Position numbers and translations under genes: made by a program. DNA of 64,000 nt from Ignavibacteriaceae bacterium (GTDB lineage: Bacteria; Bacteroidota; Ignavibacteria; Ignavibacteriales; Ignavibacteriaceae), in assembly GCA_008933765.1 (NCBI GenBank), contig WBUK01000009.1, positions 1 through 64,000 of the forward strand, in the 5' to 3' direction. Shown here one piece after another: positions 7,189-15,625 of the stretch; within the stretch, counting starts at the first letter, position 1; every line of letters starts with the position of its first letter. The notes under the pieces were generated by a model. It was given only the letters and a program-made list of their open reading frames with translations. It searched no databases and was not told where the DNA came from.

Positions 7189-8208
7189 TTGACAACAACA
7201 ATTTCAGCAACGGAAAACTACAATAAAATATACAACGAATTAAAAACCGAGATAGACGGTCTGCTTGCACGCGTGATGCAGGGGAGGCAGCCCGCCTCGC
7301 TTTACGAGCCAGGCGCCTACATAATGGAATCGCCCGGCAAGCGGATAAGGCCTCTTTTGGTGCTATTTTCGGCAAAAGCGGTGGGAGGAAATTACGACCG
7401 GGTGATGAACGCTGCGGTTGCCGTGGAAATGCTGCACAACTTCACTTTGGTGCACGACGACATAATGGATAACTCGGAAAAAAGACGCGGGCGGGCGACA
7501 CTTCATGTTAAATATGACCTAAGCACGGCTATCCTCACAGGCGATGTGCTGCTTGCTGCGGCTTACGAGCACCTGCAGAAAGACCTCAACGGCAACGCAC
7601 GCGCGGTTGAGTATTTTACCCGCGGGTTGATTGAAGTGTGCGAGGGGCAAAGCCTTGATAAAGATTTTGAAAACCGGGAAGAGGTTACCTTAGCGGAATA
7701 TTTGGTGATGATCGGTAAGAAAACCGCCGCTCTGCTTCAGATGTGTTGCACTGTTGGAGCTACTCTCGGAGGGGGAAGTGACCGGGAAATTGAAGCCTTA
7801 GGCGGATACGGCAGGCTGATGGGGTTGGCTTTTCAGGTTAGGGACGACCTTCTTGATATTACGGCGGATGCCGTTCAGTTGGGTAAGCCCGTCGGTGGCG
7901 ATATTCTGGAGGGGAAGAAGTCGTTTCTGCTGTTGAAAGCATTGCAGAAAGCAGGGGCGGGTGCCTCGCCACAGGCTGCGGAAGACCGAAACATGCTCAG
8001 ACGGCTTATTGCAAACAAAGGCGCCGACGCCTGGGAGATACCCGCTTTTAAGGCTATGTACCAAAGGCTCGGCGTAATTGCCGATGCAGAAAATGAGGTT
8101 GAAAAACTTACTTTGCAAGCGCTCGAAAAGTTGAATGTTCTGAAAAACGAAGAAGATAGAGAACTTTTCACTTCGCTTGCAAATGCTTTGCTTAACAGGA
8201 CTAAATAG
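7189..8208 (+). CDS. Polyprenyl diphosphate synthase (trans-isoprenyl type)
   Basis: A 339-residue enzyme condensing isopentenyl diphosphate onto allylic diphosphates to build long-chain prenyl diphosphates for quinones or carrier lipids. The two aspartate-rich motifs are clear: DDIMD at 90-94 and DDLLD at 219-223, with GKRIRP at 50-55 for substrate binding. Chain length (octaprenyl, geranylgeranyl or other) cannot be read safely. TTG at 7189 is the likely start: an in-frame TAA lies at 7171, and the first internal ATG would remove helix 1. HPr and enzyme I follow closely. Confidence 0.9.
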   Translation: MTTTISATENYNKIYNELKTEIDGLLARVMQGRQPASLYEPGAYIMESPGKRIRPLLVLFSAKAVGGNYDRVMNAAVAVEMLHNFTLVHDDIMDNSEKRRGRATLHVKYDLSTAILTGDVLLAAAYEHLQKDLNGNARAVEYFTRGLIEVCEGQSLDKDFENREEVTLAEYLVMIGKKTAALLQMCCTVGATLGGGSDREIEALGGYGRLMGLAFQVRDDLLDITADAVQLGKPVGGDILEGKKSFLLLKALQKAGAGASPQAAEDRNMLRRLIANKGADAWEIPAFKAMYQRLGVIADAENEVEKLTLQALEKLNVLKNEEDRELFTSLANALLNRTK

Positions 8209-8216
8209 GCAGTTGA

Positions 8217-8483
8217 ATGGTAAAAAGAAAAGTGAAGATCGTTAACCGGGCGGGGTTGCACACACGACCCGCAGCCATGTTGGTGAAGATTGCCTCTAAG
8301 TATAAGTCGCAATTCTTCATTTCGAAAGATGACTACAGGATAAACGGAAAGAGCATAATAGGAGTTATGACCTTAGCCGCTGCTCAGGGAACGGAGCTTG
8401 ACCTCGATTTTGACGGTGCCGACGAGCACACAATGGCGGATGAAATCTGTGTTTTTTTCGAGAGAGGTTTTGAAGAAACATGA
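8217..8483 (+). CDS. HPr phosphocarrier protein
   Basis: An 88-residue phosphocarrier that receives phosphate from enzyme I on His15 (RAGLHTRPAA, 11-20). Ser46 within NGKSIIGVMTL is the regulatory HPr-kinase site of the family. It overlaps the next gene, enzyme I, by ATGA at 8480-8483, so the two are translationally coupled. No sugar-specific EII component is present in the window, so the pair may act in regulation rather than sugar import here. Confidence 0.93.
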   Translation: MVKRKVKIVNRAGLHTRPAAMLVKIASKYKSQFFISKDDYRINGKSIIGVMTLAAAQGTELDLDFDGADEHTMADEICVFFERGFEET

Positions 8484-10246
8484 AAGAGTACAGAGAGTTT
8501 CTTCACGCGTCTGACAACTGGATGAAGGGTATCCCTGCGGCGGCGGGGCTTTACATCGGGAATGCGTATGTTTACTCGAAAGAGACGATCGTCGTTAAAG
8601 AGGGGAAAATAAAAGATGTGGAAGAAGCCGTTGTAGCCTATCGTGAAGCAATTGCACGCTCCAAGAAAGAGATGGATAAAATCTTTAATCTGGCGAAAGA
8701 GAAGATGGGGGAGCAGCGCGCTTCGATTTTTGAAGCACAGCTGATGATTATGGAAGACCCCGAACTGTTGGATGTGATTGAACAAAGAATCAGGGATGAA
8801 AAGGCGGAGCCTGAAAGCATTGTTAAAGATGAGTTCAACAAATATTTAGGGATGATGTTTGATGCGGAAGACCCCTACATGTCGGAAAGAGCGATGGATG
8901 TGCAGGATATCAGAAACCGCATAATAAGAAATTTAAAAAAGGAGAGGTGGACCTCAACCATTGTACCGGGGATGATAGTGGTGAGTGAAATGCTTACTCC
9001 GGCCGATACAATTCTTTTTTCACGAAACGATGTTAAGGCATTTGTAACCGAGCACGGTGGTTTAACCTCGCACGCTGCAATTATTGCGCGCTCTTTGAAT
9101 ATTCCGGCAGTTTTGGGTGTTTCCAAACTTTTAGAAACCGTTACTGCAGAAACTGAGCTGATAGTTGACGGCTTTTACGGTTATATTTTTGTGAATCCCA
9201 CCGAAAGCCAGAAAGAGTTTTTCAGGGAGAAGATCAGCCAGTTAAACAAGGTAAATACAGCATTAAAAGAGCTGATTAACCTTCCTTCTGTAACAAAAGA
9301 CGGCGTGGAGATTGAACTGCAGGCAAATGTGGATGTAACCGGCGAGTTTGAAAGAATTACCACTTCCGGAACAAAAGGAATCGGGCTTTACAGAACAGAG
9401 CAGTTAATAGAAGAGCTTGGAGAGTTCCCCGATGAAGAAACACAAACCCGGATTTACACCGACCTTTCGGCACGGGCTTACCCGGATGTGGTAACCATCC
9501 GTGCGTTTGATCTTGGCGGTGATAAAACACGCCTTTTCCACCCGGTTGAAAAGAACCCCTTTTTGGGTTTGCGCGGGATAAGGTTTTTGTTGGATAACAA
9601 AGATATTTTCAAGGGGCAGATAAAGGCGATAATGCGCTCGGCAACCAACAGAAATGTAAGGTTTATGCTGCCGATGGTTTCAACAGTTAAAGAGATAAGG
9701 GAAACCAAAAAGCTGATGAAAGAGTGCGCTGATGAGTTGAAAGCAACCGGGGTGAAATATTCCGGTAAAATTCCGTTTGGGATAATGATCGAAATACCTT
9801 CGGCGGCGGTTTTGGCATCGAAGTTGGCGCCTGAGTGCGATTTTTTCAGCATCGGGACTAACGACTTAATACAATATCTTATGGCGGTTGACCGCGGGAA
9901 CGACTTGGTTGCCGACCTTTATCAGGAGTTCCACCCGGCGGTGTTGCGCACGCTGAAATATATAATAGAGGACAGCAAACAGTTCAACATAAGCATAAGT
10001 ATATGCGGTGAAATGGCGACCGATACGCTTGCGATCCCGGTTTTGGTTGGCTTGGGGCTGAAGTCTTTTTCAGTATCGCCGACGGTTGCTCCGCCGATCA
10101 AGAGGACGATCCGCTCGTTCACTTACGAGAGAGCCGAGCAGCTGGCTGACGAGTGCATTGCGTGCGCCTCGGAGGAGGAAGTGCTGGAAAAAATTGCCGC
10201 ATTCTTTGAAGAATTTAATATTCAGCGCACTCGCTACCTCATCTGA
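8480..10246 (+). CDS. ptsI: PTS enzyme I (phosphoenolpyruvate-protein phosphotransferase)
   Basis: A 588-residue cytosolic enzyme that takes phosphate from PEP onto His198 (GGLTSHAAIIARS) and passes it to HPr. The PEP-binding barrel is recognisable by GIGLYRTE, by the FMLPMVSTVKE stretch, and by the C-terminal ICGEMATD motif holding the catalytic cysteine. Size and domain order are normal for the family. Its ATG overlaps the HPr stop. The next gene starts 14 bases or more downstream, depending on which of its repeated starts is used. Confidence 0.95.
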   Translation: MKEYREFLHASDNWMKGIPAAAGLYIGNAYVYSKETIVVKEGKIKDVEEAVVAYREAIARSKKEMDKIFNLAKEKMGEQRASIFEAQLMIMEDPELLDVIEQRIRDEKAEPESIVKDEFNKYLGMMFDAEDPYMSERAMDVQDIRNRIIRNLKKERWTSTIVPGMIVVSEMLTPADTILFSRNDVKAFVTEHGGLTSHAAIIARSLNIPAVLGVSKLLETVTAETELIVDGFYGYIFVNPTESQKEFFREKISQLNKVNTALKELINLPSVTKDGVEIELQANVDVTGEFERITTSGTKGIGLYRTEQLIEELGEFPDEETQTRIYTDLSARAYPDVVTIRAFDLGGDKTRLFHPVEKNPFLGLRGIRFLLDNKDIFKGQIKAIMRSATNRNVRFMLPMVSTVKEIRETKKLMKECADELKATGVKYSGKIPFGIMIEIPSAAVLASKLAPECDFFSIGTNDLIQYLMAVDRGNDLVADLYQEFHPAVLRTLKYIIEDSKQFNISISICGEMATDTLAIPVLVGLGLKSFSVSPTVAPPIKRTIRSFTYERAEQLADECIACASEEEVLEKIAAFFEEFNIQRTRYLI

Positions 10247-10268
10247 GAACACGGGTGTGATGACAAAT

Positions 10269-10415
10269 AAGCACCACTTTCAACCTGTAGTGCCGGGCAA
10301 TATGCTTATCGATCAGGCGTGCGTTGTGAAAACAAAGCACCACTTCCTGCCTGTAGTGCCGGGCAATATGCTTATCGATCAGGCGTGTGTTGTGAAAACT
10401 AAGCACCACTTCCTG
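10269..10415 (+). repeat. 66-bp tandem duplication carrying start codons
   Basis: Copy 1 (10269-10334) and copy 2 (10335-10400) are almost identical, and the first 15 bases recur a third time at 10401-10415. The period of 66 keeps the reading frame, so the N-terminal region offers three equivalent starts: ATG 10260, GTG 10326 and GTG 10392. Only the third leads directly into the signal peptide. Confidence 0.9.
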
Positions 10416-13298
10416 CTGTTTTTAATTTTTCTGATTGCAGCCCCAACAGTGTGTGCACAATACTATTATTTCGGCAGAAACAAGGTGCAGTATGAAGATT
10501 TCGACTGGCGCGTTATGCAGACGGAGCACTTCGATATTTACTACAACGCCGATATGGCACCAATGGCGGAAATTGGCGCCGGAATTGCCGAGGAAGCCTT
10601 CGCCAAACTGAAAGAAGAGCTGCAACACACTATCACCTACAGAATCCCGCTGATTTTTTACAACACACACATCCATTTTCAGCAGACAAATGTAACGCCC
10701 GGGTTTGTGCCCGAGGGGGTTGGCGGCTTTTTCGAGTTTATGAAAGGGCGGGTGGTTATACCTTTTTTGGGCTCGGTTAATCAGTTTAACCATGTTATTT
10801 ATCACGAGTTAACGCATGTGTTTATGACTTCGAAACTTGCCCGGATATCCAAAGACAGGAAGTGGACAGACACCTACTTCCCCCCGCTGTGGTTTGTTGA
10901 GGGGATGGCAGAGTTTTACTCAACCCGCCCCGACGCACAGGCAACTATGGTGATGAGGGATGCCGTGCTTAACAACTATTTTACAGGTTTGAAGAACATC
11001 GATGCGGTGTATGGGTCGTTTATTATGTACAAGTTTGGGCAGGCTTTTTTAGAGTTCGTGAAGGCAAAGTACGGGGGGTGGTTCGTTCTTAAAATTTTGG
11101 AAAATATCTCTTATTCCTCTGAGTTTGAAGAGGTGATAAGTTACACACTCGGTAAAAGCATTGAGGAAATAGATGCAGAGTGGTTTGCTTTTGAAAGAAG
11201 CAAATATTATCCGTTGGTTACCACGCATTCCTCGCACGCATTAGCGACAAAAAAAATAATCGGGGGCGGCTATAACTTTGATCCCAAACCGCTTACTGAC
11301 AAAGCCACCGGAAAGCACTACATAGTTTACACGGCTAACAAAGACGGCTATTCTTCACTTTACCTGAGTGAGACTGACTCGACTTTTACCAACATTCTCT
11401 CGACGAAACGGATAATAACGGGTGAGCGGGGGAAAGACCACGAGGCGGTGCACCTTTTTGAGGCATCTCTGGCAGTTTCATCCGATGGGGTTGCAGCGTT
11501 TATTACGCGTTCGGGGCAAAGCGATGTGGTGCACATTTATGATCTTTTTGGCGGGAAAGAAACGGAAGCCTTGCGGTTTGAGAATGTATTATCGATTTCC
11601 GAGCCGGCTTTTACTTCCGGCGGTGATTTGTTGTTTCGGGGTATTAACCGTGCTGCTTCAACCGATATTTACATTTATTATTCGGCTGAAAAGAGGCTGA
11701 AGCAGCTGACTGATGATAACTTTGATGACGGAGCGCCGACAGAGGGGCTTACACCGGACGATGTAATTTTCTCTTCCGACAGGCTGGGTGGTGAGTACTC
11801 GGGGGTGTATAATATTTTTAATATTAAGATTTCAACCGGCGAGATAACCCCGGTTACGGCTACGAAATCCAATTTCGGAAAACCTGTTTTGGTTGCAGAC
11901 AGTAAAGGGGCAGTGCAGGGCAGAGAGGCAGAGGTTTCTGAGAGAGAGTCGCAGGGCAGCGGAACAACCCCGACGACCCAAAATGTCGTGAACAAAAAAC
12001 TTATTGTACTTAACGATGCAGACGGGGTAAATAACCTATACGAGATTGAAGTTTCGGGGGATAAGTTCTCAGACACAGCACGCAACATTTCCGACCTCTA
12101 TACCGGAGTGCAGACCTCTTATTCCGTTGACAGCACCTTTGCTTTCTTCACCTCGGTGGACAGGATGTCGTTCGATATTTATAAACTGGACAGGAAACGG
12201 GTTACCAAACTACCCACTGTAGTAAGCGACCGAACAAGGCTGCAGCCGCCGAAACCATTTCCGCAGTTGGGAGGTGACGCTAAGAAAACGATCGTGCAGT
12301 ATAAAGAGGACTATACCTTAGACTATGCGCAGAGCCAAATTGCAACCGACCCTGTGTTCGGAACGAGGGGTGGAGCGGTACTTTCGCTGAGTGACCTGCT
12401 GGGCGACGATAAATATTTTATACTCCTGTTTAATACGGCGGAAACGCAATCGGACTTTTTGGAAAGTTTTAACATCGATATTTCGCGACTTAACACGAAG
12501 AATCGTACAAATTTTGGTTACGGGGTTTTTAACTACCGCGGACGGCGGTATGACCTTCGGGAGGCTGATGAGTATTATTTTGAAAAGAGTTACGGCACCT
12601 ATTTTTTGCTGCAGTACCCGTTTTCGTCGTTTGACAGGATAGAAACCACCATTTCACTGGCTAATGTGAACAAAGATATAATCGGTTTCGGGAGCGATCA
12701 GAGGTCGTTGCTGGTTACAAACAGTGTTGCTTATGTTTTTGATAATTCGCTTTGGGGACCGACGGGCCCCCTTGATGGAATACGCCTGCGGGCACAACTT
12801 GGGATGACGCACGATATACGGTATGGGAACGAAAATTATTACAGCTTTATTTTTGATTACCGCCACTATCTGAGGCTGCTTTACACAACAAGTCTGGCGT
12901 TTCGGGGTTCGATTTACTGGAATGAGGGGACGACAAGCCGGCGCTACATTGCGGGCGGAAGCTGGGATTTACGGGGCTACCCGAGATTTGGTTTGCGCGG
13001 GCAGAAATTCTGGATTACATCAGCGGAGCTGAGGATTCCGCTCGCCGATAGAATTGCTGTTCAGCTGCCGTTTTTGGGGCTTAGTTTTTCCGGATTGCGG
13101 GGTGCGCTCTTTTTTGATGCCGGTTCGCTTTGGGACAAGGAGTATAAAGAGACGCTGGGAAGTGTTGGGTTTGGGTTTCGGTTCAACCTGTTTAACCTGA
13201 TTGTTTTTCGTTACGATATTGGAAAGAAGATAGAGCAAAATTTCACGAAGTTTCAGGATGGTTGGTTTTATCAGTTTTTCTTCGGGTGGGATTTTTGA
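10392..13298 (+). CDS. Secreted peptidase-MA / beta-propeller protein with BamA-like barrel
   Basis: About 968 residues from GTG 10392. I chose this start because it gives a clean signal peptide (MKTKHHF, then LLFLIFLIAAPTVCA) and because upstream ATG 10260 and GTG 10326 lie in a 66-bp duplication. After the signal comes a zinc-metallopeptidase region with HELTH at 138-142 and a likely third ligand E170 in WFVEGMAEF. The middle resembles TolB/PD40-type propeller blades. The C-terminal 250 or so residues look like the bacterial surface antigen (BamA) barrel: GSWDLRGYP, AELRIPL, GALFFDAGSLWD, and a terminal WDF typical of OM insertion. It is probably an outer-membrane protein with a periplasmic or surface peptidase domain; substrate unknown. 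Confidence 0.75.
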   Translation: MKTKHHFLLFLIFLIAAPTVCAQYYYFGRNKVQYEDFDWRVMQTEHFDIYYNADMAPMAEIGAGIAEEAFAKLKEELQHTITYRIPLIFYNTHIHFQQTNVTPGFVPEGVGGFFEFMKGRVVIPFLGSVNQFNHVIYHELTHVFMTSKLARISKDRKWTDTYFPPLWFVEGMAEFYSTRPDAQATMVMRDAVLNNYFTGLKNIDAVYGSFIMYKFGQAFLEFVKAKYGGWFVLKILENISYSSEFEEVISYTLGKSIEEIDAEWFAFERSKYYPLVTTHSSHALATKKIIGGGYNFDPKPLTDKATGKHYIVYTANKDGYSSLYLSETDSTFTNILSTKRIITGERGKDHEAVHLFEASLAVSSDGVAAFITRSGQSDVVHIYDLFGGKETEALRFENVLSISEPAFTSGGDLLFRGINRAASTDIYIYYSAEKRLKQLTDDNFDDGAPTEGLTPDDVIFSSDRLGGEYSGVYNIFNIKISTGEITPVTATKSNFGKPVLVADSKGAVQGREAEVSERESQGSGTTPTTQNVVNKKLIVLNDADGVNNLYEIEVSGDKFSDTARNISDLYTGVQTSYSVDSTFAFFTSVDRMSFDIYKLDRKRVTKLPTVVSDRTRLQPPKPFPQLGGDAKKTIVQYKEDYTLDYAQSQIATDPVFGTRGGAVLSLSDLLGDDKYFILLFNTAETQSDFLESFNIDISRLNTKNRTNFGYGVFNYRGRRYDLREADEYYFEKSYGTYFLLQYPFSSFDRIETTISLANVNKDIIGFGSDQRSLLVTNSVAYVFDNSLWGPTGPLDGIRLRAQLGMTHDIRYGNENYYSFIFDYRHYLRLLYTTSLAFRGSIYWNEGTTSRRYIAGGSWDLRGYPRFGLRGQKFWITSAELRIPLADRIAVQLPFLGLSFSGLRGALFFDAGSLWDKEYKETLGSVGFGFRFNLFNLIVFRYDIGKKIEQNFTKFQDGWFYQFFFGWDF

Positions 13299-13371
13299 TG
13301 AAGCGCCGGGGTTTTGGATTGTGGCATCCCGATATTTGGGGCTACAAGCGCATGCTTTTTGCAGTGAAATG

Positions 13372-13470
13372 GCGGTGTAGTTTTAAGAAGTGGTGTGGTA
13401 TGAAGATGTGGGGTAAACTGAAGAGTCGATGTGGTAAGAAGAAATGGTGTGGTTTGAAGAGGCTGACCTC
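13372..13470 (+). repeat. Degenerate repeats rich in TGTGGT...GAAGA before the lipoprotein
   Basis: About five imperfect units of roughly 18-21 bases built on TGTGGTNTGAAGA lie between the end of the barrel protein and the lipoprotein start. Read in frame they give a Trp/Lys/Cys-rich extension that looks unlike a natural leader. They are best seen as another boundary repeat. Confidence 0.45.
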
Positions 13471-13489
13471 ACCCTACATAATTTCTGAA

Positions 13490-14782
13490 ATGAAAACAGG
13501 GTTTCTGCCTGTTTGTTCGTTTAGTATAGTTTTACTGCTTTTGTTTTTTTCAGGATGTTATTCCTCCATTGCTGTTAAGTTGAACTATGCAGCAAATACA
13601 CCCCCTTATATCGAGCAGAACCAAGCCTCAACCGACAGTATTTCAAAGAATGACAATGCAAAACCAAACACAGGAAGTTACCCTTCCGACAGCACCGCGA
13701 AGGGCGAAAATATTACTTTCAAACCGGAAATTGCGCCTTTTGACAGTTTGGTAAAAATTGGTGAAGTCGAAACAAACGGCAGTTTTTTCAGTGAATCTTT
13801 AGTGAGTTACGGCGGGTGGTTGTTTGCGGCTGAGGGAAGCGGAAGGATTTATGCTTTCGACGAAAGCAACTTCAAAGAAGCGGGCTACGCCTCAATAAGA
13901 AACAGCACCATTTCCGCAGCGCCCGTTTTCAACGGAAACATGATGTACTTCCTGATGAGGAAAAAATTGGTTCCTGCACTTAACCTTGTAAAATATGACA
14001 TAACAGAAGGGAAAGAGATTTTAATCAGCGAAATTGGCAATCTGGGTGATGGTAGCCTGTTTAAAACCGAAACGGGCTTTGCAGTTGTTTCACTTAGGCA
14101 TGTGGTTTTCATTGATACTGCCGGAAGTGTTATCAAGGGGGAAGAATTTAGAGCGCCGGTTTCCGCAGCCCCGCTTTGGGTTGAAGGCAAAATAACAGCC
14201 GGGTTGGCGGATGGTTCACTTTGCCAGATTGACCCTGATACTAAAGAGATAAAATATTTATTTTCACCGTTGAATGAGGATGAAAGCACACGGGCAACAA
14301 ACCGGGCAGATTCAGAGCAGTCGGCTGAAATTTCATTAAACGGGGCAATAACCGCCTTTGCGGCTTATAACGGGGGTTTCATCGTTGCAAGATTCGAGGG
14401 CGGGCTTAGCCTGCTGAGCCAAAAAGGTGAAAAAATTTGGGAAACGGAAACAAAAAGAATAAGCGCACCGCCCGTAGTATTTAAAAACTTCTGTTTGGTT
14501 GGAGATGGCGGGGGAACATTTAACAAAATAGACTTGCGGTCAGGCGAAATTAAAAAGAGATACGAAACCGGCGGCATAATCAATCTCCCGGCAACTGCAT
14601 TAGGGGATAAAGTAATTGTTCCGGTTACAGACGGCAGGTTGATTCTGCTGGATTTTAATACATTCGCCCCACTTCAGATAATAGAAACAGAGGGGAGGGT
14701 TAAAACCCCCGGCAAAATTTTGAACGATAAAGTGATTTTTGGATGTGACCAAAGCCGTTTAGTGATTTTTAAGTTTGATTAA
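13490..14782 (+). CDS. PQQ-like beta-propeller lipoprotein (BamB-like)
   Basis: 430 residues from ATG 13490. The start is chosen because MKTGFLP is followed by a hydrophobic stretch and the lipobox FFSGC, a standard lipoprotein signal. The frame is open further upstream to ATG 13298 (overlapping the previous stop as TGATG), but that extension is a Trp/Lys/Cys-rich repeat. The mature part has a disordered linker, then repeated blades (GGWLFAAEGSGRIYAFD, ADGSLCQIDPDTKEI, GDGGGTFNKIDLRSGEI, TDGRLILLDFNT) of the PQQ/BamB propeller type. Its place behind a BamA-like barrel suggests the two could work together at the outer membrane; that link is inference. Confidence 0.75.
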   Translation: MKTGFLPVCSFSIVLLLLFFSGCYSSIAVKLNYAANTPPYIEQNQASTDSISKNDNAKPNTGSYPSDSTAKGENITFKPEIAPFDSLVKIGEVETNGSFFSESLVSYGGWLFAAEGSGRIYAFDESNFKEAGYASIRNSTISAAPVFNGNMMYFLMRKKLVPALNLVKYDITEGKEILISEIGNLGDGSLFKTETGFAVVSLRHVVFIDTAGSVIKGEEFRAPVSAAPLWVEGKITAGLADGSLCQIDPDTKEIKYLFSPLNEDESTRATNRADSEQSAEISLNGAITAFAAYNGGFIVARFEGGLSLLSQKGEKIWETETKRISAPPVVFKNFCLVGDGGGTFNKIDLRSGEIKKRYETGGIINLPATALGDKVIVPVTDGRLILLDFNTFAPLQIIETEGRVKTPGKILNDKVIFGCDQSRLVIFKFD

Positions 14783-14889
14783 TAAAATTATTTAACTTAA
14801 TTTACTGTTGATTTTTTATTAGTTTGGAACTTTTTTACGGGTGGCGAAAATCCGTCCGTTTGCAGAAAAATAGCTTGCAGAAATAGCGC

Positions 14890-15615
14890 ATGAATATTAA
14901 ATACATTTTAGAATCGAAGCAGGGTTTTATTCGAGAGTCAAACCAGGATCACGCAGATACTCTTGCTACAAAAGATGGATTTTTAGCGGTAATATGCGAT
15001 GGTGTCGGCGGTAATAATGGTGGGGAAACCGCCTCTAAGCTGGCAGTAAACTCGATTATTGAATCCTTTAAGCAGAGCAGCGAATTTGAAATTGAAGATC
15101 GCCTGACTATGGCGATAACATACGCAAACCGAAAAATTAAAGAAGAAGCCCTTAAAACGCCGTTTTTAAAAGGAATGGCAACAACTGTTGTTGTTTTGTT
15201 TTACGACGGAACAACCGCAACCTGGGCTTATGCCGGTGACTCAAGGCTATATCTTTATCAGCCGGGCTTACTAACACAATTGACGAAAGACCACTCGCTG
15301 CTGCAGGAAATGCTGGATCGGGGGCTGATCACTCCGGAGGAAACCCATAACTTCCCTCTGAAAAACATTATTACCAAGGCGCTGGGCGAAAAAGATCAGT
15401 TGGAAATTGATGTGGGGAGGTTAAACCTTGAATTTACAGACGGCTCCAAATTTTTTCTTTGTACCGACGGAGTCAGCGGGTTGCTTTCCGGGGATGAAAT
15501 TGAATGGCTGCTCGGGATGGAAGACCTTTCGGTTATCGACGCAGAACTTACCCGGTTGGTTGAAGAAAAAGGTGCAACGGACAATTTCACTTACATCATA
15601 ATCAGTAACAAATAG
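14890..15615 (+). CDS. PP2C-family serine/threonine phosphatase
   Basis: A 241-residue cytosolic metal-dependent phosphatase of the bacterial Stp/PrpC type. Visible motifs are RESNQD (16-21), CDGVGGNNGGE (36-46), WAYAGDSRLYLY, TKDHSL, TKALGE, LCTDGVSGLL and ATDNFTYI, covering the metal-binding aspartates in order. DGVGG replaces the commoner DGMGG. It lies 10 bases upstream of a Ser/Thr kinase, a usual pairing in which the phosphatase reverses the kinase. Confidence 0.93.
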   Translation: MNIKYILESKQGFIRESNQDHADTLATKDGFLAVICDGVGGNNGGETASKLAVNSIIESFKQSSEFEIEDRLTMAITYANRKIKEEALKTPFLKGMATTVVVLFYDGTTATWAYAGDSRLYLYQPGLLTQLTKDHSLLQEMLDRGLITPEETHNFPLKNIITKALGEKDQLEIDVGRLNLEFTDGSKFFLCTDGVSGLLSGDEIEWLLGMEDLSVIDAELTRLVEEKGATDNFTYIIISNK

Positions 15616-15625
15616 AAGAAGTACT

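Noticed and set aside
7875-8312. Long minus-strand ORFs opposite the polyprenyl synthase and HPr
   Set aside because: They mirror strongly supported plus-strand genes and show no family motifs.
10086-10259. N-terminal extension of the peptidase/barrel ORF into ptsI
   Set aside because: It would overlap the conserved end of enzyme I by 160 bases and precede the duplicated start region; a clean signal peptide begins later.
13262-13489. N-terminal extension of the PQQ-propeller lipoprotein
   Set aside because: The extra residues are Trp/Lys/Cys-rich repeat translation and would bury the lipoprotein signal.
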